From NCBI GenBank assembly GCA_900541045.1, contig UQID01000005.1:1-64000 (forward strand): a stretch of 64,000 bases of DNA. The letters run 5' to 3'. Shown one piece after another: positions 25,701-34,054 of the stretch; position 1 is the first letter of the stretch; every line of letters begins with the position of its first letter. The notes beneath the pieces were generated by a model, which was not told the origin of the DNA, made no database searches, and saw nothing but the letters and a program-made list of their open reading frames with translations. The DNA comes from an uncultured Collinsella sp. GTDB taxonomy: Bacteria; Actinomycetota; Coriobacteriia; Coriobacteriales; Coriobacteriaceae. A program made the translations under genes and the position numbers.

Positions 25701-28700
25701 TGCTCTGAGCGGCGGCCCAGGTCTGCTGAGCACCCTTGGCGTCGGTGCCGACGACCGAACACGTCGCGGAAACCTGCGTGGAAACCGTGCCCGTGGGATC
25801 CTCGTACACCAGCTCGAGCGTGTCGCCATCGCTCGGGTAGTAGCCCGTGGCATAAGAGTTGGCAGCCTTGCCATTAATATCAAAACGCCAGTACTTATAG
25901 CCGGACGCCGTGTTTTCCATCGCGAGCGTCTGGGACTTATCGGGGTTCGTAACCGAATAGGGAACGCCGCCGTCCGTGCTATAGCTATAGCCGGCGTCGT
26001 CAAGCACCTTGGCAAAGATGTCCCAGGCAGACATTTTTTGGGTACTCGACCACTCAAACGAGGCCGTCGGCACCCAGTCCACAAGGTCATAGGACTGACC
26101 GACATCGTGCTTGCTTACGCCTACAACCCTGACGTTAACGGAAAGAGACTTTTCGTCGGAAGAATTAACGAGCCAAGCGGTGCTCTTGACATCGTTGTTG
26201 CCGGCGTTTGCCACGACATAGGCGTATTTGCCCTCAGCCGAGGCGGGAAGCGTGATCGCGCCGGTCGTTTCGTCGGCGCCAAACAGCTCGTGGGCATTTG
26301 TGCCCTCAGCGTCATCGGCGAGATACCAGCGGTAATCGACGAGGGAGCCCTCGGGGAGTGCCGTCTCGTAATCGCCCCAATCGCCCGTTGCCATGTAATT
26401 GGCAGTAGGGGTAAGCGTTCCGCCGACCTGTGCAAGGTTGCCGCTCGAAGCGACATTAACCGATGTCAGGGTATACGCCTTGGCATCTTCGCCCTTGACG
26501 ATGGCATAACGCGTGGAGGCATAGTCGGTGTTGTAGCCACCGTCGACGATGCACTTGAGGTACTTGCCGACGTACTTTTGCGAAATTACGAACGACGGCC
26601 TGTGCGCGTTCTCATCCGTCAGCGTCGTGAACGGACCCTGGGCGCTATCGGCAATCTGCCACGTATACGTCAGTTGATCAGATGTAAGCTCGGCACCCTT
26701 TGTTCCTGCAGACGTCTTCTCGAATGCAGTAACACCGATCTTTTCGCCACTCTTGTAGACAAACTTGGCGTCATCGCTCTGATCGCCGACGATCTTTTTG
26801 AGATACGTCAGGAACAGCTCGTGCGAGCCTGCGGCCTTAACGGCCACAGCAGTAGTCGCCTCTACGGTGTTATCGCCCGCAGTGGCCGACACGCTCACCC
26901 AGCGCTTGGCGTAGTCATCGGGAATCGTAAAGCTGCTGTCGGTTTTGCCCTCGACCACATGCCAGTCGGTCTTCGCATCAAGCGCAGAGGAAGACGGGTC
27001 GACAGAGGACCAACGCCACGTGTAGGTAACGCCCTCGGTAACCGGCTCAGACGAGTAATCGACCGCCTTGTAGGCGCACGCCTCAATCGTAGAGCCAGTG
27101 TCCTTGGCGCCCTTGCTCGCATTGGTAAATGCAACTGAATCGAGCGTCGTCGCGCCCTTGGGCAGAATGCGGCCCGCCTTGGTCTCACAGCTATCGGAGC
27201 CGGGGATACCCTTCTTGGCCTTAGCGACCACCTTGAGGTAGCGGTTCGCGCACTCCTTGGTAACCGTGAAGGTATCACCAGTTGCAACCTGCTCGAACGT
27301 GCCGTCAGCAGAATCGGACACCCACCAAGAAAAATCGACCTTGTCGGAGCCATAGAGGTCAGTCGGCGTGTCGTAGTTAAGGTAGTAGGCGGCAGCCTTA
27401 ATCGTGTCACCGACGTTAGCGTTGGGGACGTTCTCATAATCGTCGCCAAATTCGGCGCCGTTATAGGCGAGAACGATATGGCCTAACGCGATCTGGTCAC
27501 TCGCGGCAACAGGACCCGGCGTATTGTAGCCAACAGACGCGGGCGTCCCGAAAGAGCTGCTCGGACCGTACAGCTCCTGGCCATCGCCGACAACCTTAAC
27601 GCGAATGTACTTGCCCGCAAGTTGCGAAGCGAGTTCGTCCGTGATCGTCAGCGACTGGGCGGTCTGGCCCGGAATTGCCTGATAGGCGGAATCCTCGGCA
27701 TCGCGCACGTCAGACGCAAGCCACTGATAGGTCCAGCCGGCCTGTGTCGCAATACGCTTATTGGGAACCGCTTCGCCGTCGTAGGCGTTCGCCCAAAGCG
27801 TAGTGCCAGGGTTCAGCATCTCGGCCTTAACAGACGAATACGAGCTCGAATCGTCTGCCGAAGACTGGATGAGGACATAAGACTTTGCATCCAGTGCCGT
27901 CTTGGTAGGAACGGGCGCCTTGATGGTGTTCGTCGCTGTCAGCTTTTGGTTGTTGGCGCCCTTAGTCGGGCCGTAGATGACGTTACCGCTGGCATCGGTA
28001 ATGCGTACGCGCAGGCACTTGCCGTTAAGCTGAGTGCGCAGGGCATCGTCCAAAACGATCGATGCGCCCGTCTGACCCTCGACAGGAACAAACGCGGAAT
28101 TGTCCGCATCGCTCTTGTTGCTGATGTCGGCAGCAAGCCACTGATAGGTGCAGCCCGAAGCGCTGGCGCGCTTGCTGGACGAAGTCCAGACATTCGCATA
28201 GAGCGTAGTATTGCTCTGGATAAAGCCAGTGACGTTAGAGCCAGTCCAGCGAGAAGGCGACTGGCTCTTTCCGACGCTGACACCATTTTTAGAGGAAAGC
28301 GTGGCAGCGGCACGGGGTGCGGCCTTAGCTGCATTGGGCTCGCTGACCACCGCGGGCGCATCGCCGGTCTCGGCGGTGGTGTCGGACGCCTCGTTCGCCG
28401 GAGAGGCCGAAGCGGGGTCTGACGCAGCGGGGTCGCCTAGCGCGTCATTGCTCGCGTTGTCAGGCGCGACTGGACTCGTATCCCCAGTTTCGGAGGATTT
28501 ATCGGCAGCCGAATCGTTTGCGCCAGTAGCAGCCGCGGTGTTATCTGCAGCACCGTCCGCAGCTCCCGCGTCCTCGCCCGGCGTCGTAGCCTGAGCCACA
28601 GCCTCGGCAATGCCCTCGACGCCGTCGGCCCACAGCTGGGCCGGCGTGGTGCCAAAGGCCATCGCGAAGGCCAGGAATGCCACCAGGCCGCGCTTTGCTA

Positions 28701-28764
28701 CACCGCGCGCAATTGCGCCACGACGATGCGAGGCGCGCTGGCGCTCGTCCTCAAACATATCCAT
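22783..28764 (-). CDS. giant surface protein with Ig-like, DUF4430 and beta-propeller domains
   Basis: A 1993-residue exported protein. A signal sequence lies near residues 20-45 (LVAFLAFAMAFGTTPAQLWA). A low-complexity region follows, then six Ig-like modules (about 155-865) recognisable by repeats such as TYQWLA and GKYIRV. Next are four DUF4430 domains (about 870-1350), each with the W-x-FxNG and GDxVxWxY signature, then a PQQ/WD-type beta-propeller (about 1370-1760) and one InlB-type repeat ending GYTFGGWYTDEACTEAYDF. A Lys/Asp/Ser-rich wall-spanning linker and a C-terminal membrane span with KRGKG tail finish it; there is no LPxTG. The start at 28764 follows AGGAG; the frame runs 48 codons further but into the riboswitch. 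The B12-type riboswitch in its leader suggests corrinoid capture, though adhesion or another ligand is possible. Confidence 0.85.
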   Translation of the reverse strand: MDMFEDERQRASHRRGAIARGVAKRGLVAFLAFAMAFGTTPAQLWADGVEGIAEAVAQATTPGEDAGAADGAADNTAAATGANDSAADKSSETGDTSPVAPDNASNDALGDPAASDPASASPANEASDTTAETGDAPAVVSEPNAAKAAPRAAATLSSKNGVSVGKSQSPSRWTGSNVTGFIQSNTTLYANVWTSSSKRASASGCTYQWLAADISNKSDADNSAFVPVEGQTGASIVLDDALRTQLNGKCLRVRITDASGNVIYGPTKGANNQKLTATNTIKAPVPTKTALDAKSYVLIQSSADDSSSYSSVKAEMLNPGTTLWANAYDGEAVPNKRIATQAGWTYQWLASDVRDAEDSAYQAIPGQTAQSLTITDELASQLAGKYIRVKVVGDGQELYGPSSSFGTPASVGYNTPGPVAASDQIALGHIVLAYNGAEFGDDYENVPNANVGDTIKAAAYYLNYDTPTDLYGSDKVDFSWWVSDSADGTFEQVATGDTFTVTKECANRYLKVVAKAKKGIPGSDSCETKAGRILPKGATTLDSVAFTNASKGAKDTGSTIEACAYKAVDYSSEPVTEGVTYTWRWSSVDPSSSALDAKTDWHVVEGKTDSSFTIPDDYAKRWVSVSATAGDNTVEATTAVAVKAAGSHELFLTYLKKIVGDQSDDAKFVYKSGEKIGVTAFEKTSAGTKGAELTSDQLTYTWQIADSAQGPFTTLTDENAHRPSFVISQKYVGKYLKCIVDGGYNTDYASTRYAIVKGEDAKAYTLTSVNVASSGNLAQVGGTLTPTANYMATGDWGDYETALPEGSLVDYRWYLADDAEGTNAHELFGADETTGAITLPASAEGKYAYVVANAGNNDVKSTAWLVNSSDEKSLSVNVRVVGVSKHDVGQSYDLVDWVPTASFEWSSTQKMSAWDIFAKVLDDAGYSYSTDGGVPYSVTNPDKSQTLAMENTASGYKYWRFDINGKAANSYATGYYPSDGDTLELVYEDPTGTVSTQVSATCSVVGTDAKGAQQTWAAAQSITLKKGSTAADLSEQLFKQTGLKADYDPNGSWGWALNSITSPFDSGRTLAYDPTTEAYWQLFINGKSSMVGAGGYTLKAGDSVVWYYSKYNDPAPADQLSVSCTVIGQDASGARQTWAQPTTALVDEGTTAADLSEQIFKKSGIGAKTGESSFGWYLESLTSPFEKNVTLSSEKVDENTWKYWQFFVNGKPVDVGAGAYTLKASDEIAWVYGSDGTMPGQVSVSMEIIGKKDDKAQRWTDPSMQVFVEGTTIKDASAAYFDALGIDSVMLNDGGYWNVHSLVSPLDGTKLTGSWSFFVNGDPGTQLDGDYALKSGDKIVWAYAAGDTVPNPDEIVVDPSASRPTDWKADWNGNSNAVVENVSTPTGALASSWTFDWKAYSGATYPNASEPIVVNGNVYLAVNKRLLKIDAESGKVLAESNLKTTIGYTTRPIYTNGLVIVPLDGGAVQALTADTLTTVWVTDPVSKTAQSNSQLTVDGNYLYVGTVDVDYGKGVYNNGHLTRINILTGAVSWQHVNADEGYYWTGATVGDGFILVPTSAGTVEMLGKSSGAVLGSVSVGAIVNSSCVLSADGSHAYLISRDGKLHVLAISDGSSRGADAASRISEERVVDLGLTGCACMPTLYGNKLIVGGEVSGGSALAIVDLDNDFATTLVSSADGSALPIGGIKGTPLVSAQADGTYVYFTVNYGATSDYVNYTSGGGVYRYKLGDAQATGAFSATGHNNYCDSPIACDAKGNLYYINDSGTLFKLNGGVKVSFETGDGSKVDFQTTADGKLVKPADPTREGYTFGGWYTDEACTEAYDFSTPVTADMTLYAKWTKNAVNPDGNGGSGSNGGSGSGTGAGTGTGAGAGTGSGSKGGAVAPGQKPVTKTTVSTKTGTKDNKSDKKDSDKSDKKDEKKSDKKDGKSDKKSDSKSDKASASTTTAKKSTEASAQESGLNPLAIVGIAAGVIGLALIAVFMLTKRGKGDGNAR

Positions 28765-28894
28765 TTGTCTCCTACTGTCTGCACTTGGAGCGTTGCCTTG
28801 AGGCTGCCCCACGTCATCGCGCATGTTGCGCTCGAGTTCCCCCATCGGGGTCCCCCTTCCCTCCAGAGCCCTATGCACACCGGCGGCAAAAGCT

Positions 28895-29060
28895 GCAGCC
28901 GCGTACAAGATGGGAGGCGATCCGACTTAACCTTACCAACCCGGGCGCGCCGTCCGATCTGCGACGCGAACATCCCGGGCCAAGAGGAATTACGGTTACT
29001 GGTACAGCCAGGGATTTGCACCCCGATTCTCCCAAACGCGCAGGAAAACCGCGCATTCGT
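28895..29060 (-). promoter_or_regulatory. cobalamin riboswitch in the leader of the DUF4430 operon
   Basis: On the minus strand the leader reads TTGGGAGAAT, then CGGGGTGCAAATCC, CTGGCTGTACC and AGTAACCGTAA, which follows the conserved core of the adenosylcobalamin riboswitch (GGGAA, GGUGnAAAUCC, a C-rich loop, ACNGU). About 65 bases later it has GTTAAGTCGGATCGCCTCCC, a good B12 box. A GC-rich stem region lies between the two, as expected for P7-P11. About 130 bases separate the box from the AUG; they contain GC-rich hairpins (GCGGC/GCCGC; GGACCCC/GGGG) that could form the expression platform. Outer boundaries are approximate. Confidence 0.8.
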
Positions 29061-29230
29061 GCGTCTCCGCACCACCATCTAGGCCATCGATTATTACTGT
29101 CAGTATGGTAGCACGCAAAAGGGCCCCGCACACAGGCGAAGCCCAAGGTAAAAGCTATGGTTTGCGATAGAAAAGGGTGCGGATGGAGTGCCGAGCAAAA
29201 GGATCCGTCTTTCTCTGATCCCGGAAAACG
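29061..29230. other. upstream end of the riboswitch leader and 3' flank of the UbiB-family gene
   Basis: With the riboswitch this completes a 466-base gap between genes. It should hold the promoter of the DUF4430 operon; CATACT near 29104-29109 on the minus strand is a possible minus-10 element, with no clear minus-35. Just after the UbiB-family stop, GGATC/GATCC with a 10-base loop and TTTT is a weak terminator candidate. Confidence 0.3.
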
Positions 29231-30994
29231 TTAACGCTTGCCGCCGTGGCTGTTGCGCCAGATCTCGCGGCCCAGCATCAGCGCCAGCACCAGCGCGCTC
29301 ACGTAGCCCATAAAGCCAATCACCGGGATACCAAACACAACCGGCTCGATGCGCGCGTAGTACACCACCGACGAACCGATAAACAGACCGGCGATCACAA
29401 TTGCCATCGACATGCGGTCGATGATTCCACCCAGCTGCCGCAGCGCCTTATCGCTGCTCATGATCTGCGTGTTCACCTTAAGCTGTCCGCGCGTGAGCAT
29501 ACGCGACGCCAAGCCCAGATACTCGGCCGCCTCGAGCGAGCCTTTTGCCGCGCGATAGCTGCTCGCCGCAAAGTCGCGCCCCATTTCGCGGACGCGCGCA
29601 TAGGCGCTCTTCTCGTTTTTGATGTGCGCTTGGATGATCTGGATCATGTTGACGTTGGGCATGTACTCGGTCAGCAGACCCTCGAGCGTCACCATGCCGC
29701 GGGCGAACATCGTCACCACGCTCGGCAGCTCAACGTCGTTTTTGCGCGCCAGGTTTAGCAACGAGGTCAAAAACTCGCCGATATCCAGGTCCTTAAGATC
29801 GAGTCCTGCAAAGTCGGCTACGATAAAGTCCAAATCGGACAAAAAGGCCGAATGATCGAGCTCGGCCGAATCACCGCGCGTCACGGCAAAGCGCATGAGC
29901 GAATCCTTGAGCTTGGGCACATCGCCCTCGGCCACGGCAAAGATCATATCCTTGACGATACCGCGGTCGTGGCTCGACATGCGCCCGACCATGCCCAGGT
30001 CAATAAAGTAGACAATGCCGTCCTTGAGGATGATGTTTCCCGCATGCGGGTCGGCATGGAAAAAGCCGTCGTCGAGCACCTGCGTCGAATAGTCCTCGAC
30101 GATCGCCGAGCCGATCTTTTCCAGGTCATAGCCCTCGGCCACCAGGCGCTCGGGATCGGCAATGGAGATGCCGTCGATGTAGTCCATGACCACGACGTGT
30201 TCGGTGCAAAGGTCCAGGTAGGATTTGGGACACGAAACGCCGTGCACGCTTTTGTGGAAGTCATAGAAATCGTTGAGGTTTTTGGCCTCGGCCAAAAAGT
30301 TGGTCTCCTCGCGAAATGAGGTCCACAGCTCTTCGACCACACCGTGCAGGTCAACAAACTGGTCGGTGTTGACGAACTTGGAAACGATGCGCACCACCGA
30401 ACGGATGATGTCGATATCCTGCGCCATGACCTGTTGCGCGCCGGGGCGCTGCACCTTAACGGCCACGTCCTCGCCCGTCACCAGACGGGCGCGGTGCACC
30501 TGCGCGAGCGACGCGCTACCGAGCGGGTTGGGGTCGATCGCGTCGAACATCTGCCCCAGGCGCTGACCGTATTCCTCTTCCAGACAGCGGAGCACTACCT
30601 CATATGGCACCGGCTCTACGTCGGAGCGCAGGCGACGGAGCTCGTCGCAAAACCGCTGCGGCAAAATCTCGGACCGGTTGGCCAGAATCTGCCCCATCTT
30701 GACGAACATGGGGCCAAGCTCTTCGAGCAGGCGGCGCAGGCGAACCGGCGTGAGGTTATCCCATACGCGGTACTTTTTGATCAGGCGAACGATCTGCCCA
30801 ATGCGTTCGCGGCGGCCTGCCGGCGTGAGCTGGTATTCCTCATCCGGCGCCATCGCGTCGGGCTCCTCGGGCACCATATCGACAGCGCGCGGCTTCTTGC
30901 GAGCGCCCGAGACGGCGGCATCGACCTCGTCGACAACCGCCGCCTCGTCACCCAAGGGATCTAGATTGTTGTAATCGGTAGTGGAATCTGCCAT
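29231..30994 (-). CDS. UbiB/ABC1 family atypical protein kinase (AarF-like)
   Basis: A 587-residue UbiB-family atypical kinase/ATPase. The family-specific FVKMGQILANRSEILP (KxGQ) motif is present, as are the Ala-rich loop LGSASLAQVH, the Lys of VAVKVQRPG, the catalytic FFHADPHAGNI and YFIDLGMVG. Two membrane spans lie at the C-terminus (about 530-580). The first 60 residues are acidic and disordered. UbiB proteins support quinone or other isoprenoid-lipid handling at the membrane; the organism's need is unknown. A small helical protein gene ends 8 bp upstream, an arrangement suggesting cotranscription. Confidence 0.92.
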   Translation of the reverse strand: MADSTTDYNNLDPLGDEAAVVDEVDAAVSGARKKPRAVDMVPEEPDAMAPDEEYQLTPAGRRERIGQIVRLIKKYRVWDNLTPVRLRRLLEELGPMFVKMGQILANRSEILPQRFCDELRRLRSDVEPVPYEVVLRCLEEEYGQRLGQMFDAIDPNPLGSASLAQVHRARLVTGEDVAVKVQRPGAQQVMAQDIDIIRSVVRIVSKFVNTDQFVDLHGVVEELWTSFREETNFLAEAKNLNDFYDFHKSVHGVSCPKSYLDLCTEHVVVMDYIDGISIADPERLVAEGYDLEKIGSAIVEDYSTQVLDDGFFHADPHAGNIILKDGIVYFIDLGMVGRMSSHDRGIVKDMIFAVAEGDVPKLKDSLMRFAVTRGDSAELDHSAFLSDLDFIVADFAGLDLKDLDIGEFLTSLLNLARKNDVELPSVVTMFARGMVTLEGLLTEYMPNVNMIQIIQAHIKNEKSAYARVREMGRDFAASSYRAAKGSLEAAEYLGLASRMLTRGQLKVNTQIMSSDKALRQLGGIIDRMSMAIVIAGLFIGSSVVYYARIEPVVFGIPVIGFMGYVSALVLALMLGREIWRNSHGGKR

Positions 30995-31002
30995 CTGCGC
31001 TG

Positions 31003-31419
31003 CTACTCGGCCTCTTCGGTGCCCTCTGCATCGTCGGGCTCAACGGACTCGACGGGCACCGAGGTCACGTTATCCTCGACCGAATCGACGATGTCGCGCA
31101 CATGGGCCAAAAAGGCCGTGCGCTCGGGGGCGGTCATAACGCGGACGCGGGCCAGGATGAGCTCGTCGAGCACGCGCTGTGCCGCAGTCTCACCCTGCAT
31201 GCCCAGACGCTCGGTCAGGTCGGAAATGGTGCCACCGGCCTGCTCGAACATATCGGACACGCTGCGGGCGATATCGGGGGTGCCGGCGTCCTTGCGGACC
31301 TGCTCGCCCTTGGTATTGAGGTCGTCGAGGACCTTCTTGCCGCCCTCGACGGCAACGGCAGCGGCGCCGAAGCCCACGTTGATGGCACCGTTAACAAGCT
31401 GATCGAATTTCATAACCAT
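31003..31419 (-). CDS. small helical phasin-like protein encoded with the UbiB-family kinase
   Basis: A 138-residue protein, mostly alpha-helical. It starts with an Ala/Gly-rich segment (INVGFGAAAVAVEGGKKVLDDL), continues with amphipathic helices and ends in an acidic tail. This resembles phasin-like or PspA-like small coiled proteins but I assign no function. GGAG lies 6 bases before the ATG at 31419. The stop is 8 bp before the UbiB-family start, so the proteins are probably made together and may interact. Confidence 0.75.
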   Translation of the reverse strand: MVMKFDQLVNGAINVGFGAAAVAVEGGKKVLDDLNTKGEQVRKDAGTPDIARSVSDMFEQAGGTISDLTERLGMQGETAAQRVLDELILARVRVMTAPERTAFLAHVRDIVDSVEDNVTSVPVESVEPDDAEGTEEAE

Positions 31420-31511
31420 GGTTGGCTCCAATCGTGAACAACTGCATTGGACTTCTTGTACCCAAGATTGAGCGAACGACACAAAATCGTTTTACCGCCA
31501 AGATAGAAATC

Positions 31512-31548
31512 GAGCGGGGCAAAGCCTTTGACGGCGTTTGCCCCGCTC
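31512..31548 (-). terminator. terminator of the C69 dipeptidase gene
   Basis: GAGCGGGGCAAA and its complement TTTGCCCCGCTC form a long stem with an inner GCC/GGC, 23 bp after the dipeptidase stop. The minus-strand T-run is modest (ATTTCTAT). Confidence 0.65.
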
Positions 31549-31571
31549 GCTCGCTCGCTGCAAGGTTGCCT

Positions 31572-33095
31572 TTACCTTACGTTGTCGTTCATCGCGAAGG
31601 AGTTCTTCATGGCGCAGCTCGTGGTGTAGAGCACCTTGCCCAACAGGGCATCGGTCTCCACGCGCACGAGCTCGGCAAAGGCCTCGTTGGCGCGGGCGAG
31701 CTCGGCAGGCACCTCGGCCTCGGACAGCGCGGCTACGACAGCGTCAACGTCGTGAATCTGCTTGTGGCCCATGCCGCCGACCTTTTCCTGATAATCCTCG
31801 ACCGCGCGACCGCACTCATGGAAGCGGACGTCGGCCAGCGCGCCGATCAGGCGGTTGGCCCAGTAGAAGTTCTCGGACGTCACGCGAGCCTGCGTGTCGG
31901 CATAGTACTCGGGCATGGTCTCGACATTGGCGTACAGCGGTACGAGCGCGTTAAACGAGTTGGAGCCAAACGCCATCCACTGCACGGCGCGATACGCCGG
32001 CTGCGCATAGGGGCGCAGCTGCAGCACGGCAAGCTGGCTGTTGCGGTTGATGCCGATGGGACGATAGGCACCACGCGTGGCGGGCGTGCCCTTGCTGCCG
32101 TAGCAGTCGTACTCCGTACCCTGGTAGTGGCTCGAAAGCACGTACTTGATATCCTCGATGGTCACCTTGCGCTCGGGCACGCGGCTCCAGGGGATATCGT
32201 CGCTCTCGGGCGTGTAGTCGGCGTCGGGGTCGTCCCACACATCGCTGGGGTTGAGGCAGCGCTGCATGTACCAGGCGCGCGGCGTGTTGTAAACGTGGTC
32301 GCTGTCACTGTGCGAGCCAAAGGCCTCGCGCGGGTTAAAGACCGCGGCGGGACCGTCGCCCTTAACACCCAGCGTAAGGTCCAGATGCCACTCGGCCATC
32401 CAGGAGCGCAGGTCGGCGGAGCACATGTGGTCGGCCTGGGCGCCCTCGGCATCGTCCAGGTCAAAGCTATCGATACCCAGCTGGTTGGGCATGGTCACAT
32501 AGGCGTCGTCGGGCACGCGCTTGGCGATCCAGTGGTGGCCGCCGATGGTCTCGAGCCACCAGATCTCGTCAACGTCACTAAAGGCGATGCCGTTGTTCTC
32601 GTAAGTGCCGTAGCGCTCGAGCAGGTCGCCCAGGACACGCACGCCGTCGCGGGCGGACTTGGCATACGGCAGCACCAGGGTCACCATGTCCTCCTCGCCC
32701 AGGCCACCGGGCTGCGCCGGAACATAGCCGTCCTCGCCCTCGTTACCCTTGGCGGGCACGTAGTCCACGAGCGGATCGGCGCCGCGGACGCGCTCGTTGG
32801 TGGTAAGCGTCTCGGTTGCGGACATGCCAACATTGAGCTCGTTGAAGCCGGCCTCGGCCCAAATGCCATGACCCGGGACAACGTCGGGGACGCTTGTGTA
32901 ACGCATGGGATTGTCGGGCAGTTCAACGGTCAGGTGGCTCAGGACACTCGTGTAGACACGCGGCTGCTCGTCGGGATGCACTACGCGCATGCGCTTGGGC
33001 TCAAACACCCCGTTGGACGAGTCCTCATTGCGGGCAACCAGCGTCGACCCGTCGTAGCTCGCGTTCTTACCAACCAAAATCGTTGTGCACGGCAT
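31572..33095 (-). CDS. C69 family dipeptidase
   Basis: A 507-residue N-terminal-nucleophile dipeptidase of MEROPS family C69 (PepD type), which hydrolyses a wide range of dipeptides. It begins MPCTTILVGKNAS, so Cys3 is the nucleophile, exposed after loss of the first residues. RNEDSSNGVFEPKR, the EIWWLETIGGHHW block and the ARVTSENFYWANRL segment are typical. AGGAGG lies 6 bases before the ATG at 33095, while the ATG two codons upstream touches it. With the M20 enzyme at 103-1539 it points to peptide use as a nutrient. Confidence 0.92.
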   Translation of the reverse strand: MPCTTILVGKNASYDGSTLVARNEDSSNGVFEPKRMRVVHPDEQPRVYTSVLSHLTVELPDNPMRYTSVPDVVPGHGIWAEAGFNELNVGMSATETLTTNERVRGADPLVDYVPAKGNEGEDGYVPAQPGGLGEEDMVTLVLPYAKSARDGVRVLGDLLERYGTYENNGIAFSDVDEIWWLETIGGHHWIAKRVPDDAYVTMPNQLGIDSFDLDDAEGAQADHMCSADLRSWMAEWHLDLTLGVKGDGPAAVFNPREAFGSHSDSDHVYNTPRAWYMQRCLNPSDVWDDPDADYTPESDDIPWSRVPERKVTIEDIKYVLSSHYQGTEYDCYGSKGTPATRGAYRPIGINRNSQLAVLQLRPYAQPAYRAVQWMAFGSNSFNALVPLYANVETMPEYYADTQARVTSENFYWANRLIGALADVRFHECGRAVEDYQEKVGGMGHKQIHDVDAVVAALSEAEVPAELARANEAFAELVRVETDALLGKVLYTTSCAMKNSFAMNDNVR

Positions 33096-33149
33096 GCGCA
33101 TCCTCCTTGAGCGAAGAAATCAAACGGTACCAGTGTATCGTTTCAGCGC

Positions 33150-33174
33150 AAAAAGGGCGAAACCGCCGCCCCGG
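33150..33174 (-). terminator. terminator of the fchA-folD operon
   Basis: On the minus strand GGGGCG pairs with CGCCC across a short loop, followed by TTTTT, 24-48 bases after the folD stop. Confidence 0.65.
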
Positions 33175-33197
33175 CAGCCCCTGTGGGCAAAAAACGC

Positions 33198-34052
33198 CTA
33201 TTTCGATGCGCGCTCCGCCGCCTCGATCACGTGCTTGGCGAGAATCGCGGTGGTCACAGCCCCCACGCCGCCCGGCACCGGAGTAATTGCGCCAACGATC
33301 GGTTCCGCAGCATCAAAATCGACATCACCGACCAGCTTGCCAGCGGCCTCGTCCCAGTTAATGCCCACATCGATGATCGTCTGGCCCTCGCGAACCGCAT
33401 CCGCGCCAATCGTACGTGCGCGTCCAACGGCCGCAACCACAATATCAGCCGCACGGCACTCGGCAGCCAAGTCGCGCGTATGCGTATGGCACGTCGTCAC
33501 CGTGGCATTGCGAGCCGTAAGCATGGCGGCAACGGGACGGCCAATCACGAGCGACCGACCGACGACCGCGACCTTGGCCCCATCCAGCTCAACGCTGTAA
33601 TGGTCCAGCAACGCCAACACGGCTTCTGCCGTGCAAGGAGCAAAGCCCTCGCCTCGCCCCGAAAGCGTGGTGAGCAGCGAGGCCGGCGTCATGGAGTCAA
33701 CATCCTTGGCGGGCTCGAGTGCCGCGGCAACTGCATCCCCGTCAAGCCCAGCGGGCAACGGACGAAACATCAGGCAGCCGTGAACAGCGGGGTCGGCATT
33801 GATGTCCTTAATAGCCGCCAACAGCTCGTCCTGCGAAACATCGGCGGGAAGCAAAACGCGGCGAGCCTCAATGCCAATCTTCTCGCAGCGCTTGAGGGCG
33901 CCGCGCTCGTAGGACAGGTCGTCCTCGCGCTCGCCCACACGCACGATGGCCAGCGTCGGCACGATGCCCTGTTCGCGCAGGGCGGCGCAATGAGCGGCAA
34001 GTTCCTCGGTTAACGCACGGGCAACGGGAGCACCCTTGAGCAACTCGGCCAT
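33198..34052 (-). CDS. folD: methylenetetrahydrofolate dehydrogenase FolD, probably lacking cyclohydrolase activity
   Basis: A 284-residue FolD. NADP-binding and folate features are clear: VVGRSLVIGRPVAAML, VDVGIN and the ITPVPGGVGAVT ending. The active site is altered. Normal FolD has Tyr-x3-Lys, where the Lys is needed for cyclohydrolase; here it reads SYERGALKRC, so Tyr48 is kept and the Lys position (52) is Ala. The Gln of the QLPLP motif is Phe96 (GCLMFRPLP). Asp119 of KDVD is kept. Loss of Lys abolishes cyclohydrolase in studied homologues. A dedicated cyclohydrolase-family gene ends 2 bp upstream, so the reaction is probably shared between the two proteins. Confidence 0.9.
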   Translation of the reverse strand: MAELLKGAPVARALTEELAAHCAALREQGIVPTLAIVRVGEREDDLSYERGALKRCEKIGIEARRVLLPADVSQDELLAAIKDINADPAVHGCLMFRPLPAGLDGDAVAAALEPAKDVDSMTPASLLTTLSGRGEGFAPCTAEAVLALLDHYSVELDGAKVAVVGRSLVIGRPVAAMLTARNATVTTCHTHTRDLAAECRAADIVVAAVGRARTIGADAVREGQTIIDVGINWDEAAGKLVGDVDFDAAEPIVGAITPVPGGVGAVTTAILAKHVIEAAERASK

Positions 34053-34054
34053 GG

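Noticed and set aside
22588..27138. A 1516-codon open frame on the plus strand opposite the giant surface protein gene
   Set aside because: It is a shadow of a GC-rich gene. It has no ribosome site, its composition is Arg/Ala/Val-rich and repeat-free, and the opposite strand has clear domains and a riboswitch leader.
28765..28908. A longer N-terminus for the giant surface protein, starting at 28908
   Set aside because: The extra 48 codons overlap the riboswitch expression platform and have no ribosome site, while AGGAG precedes the ATG at 28764.
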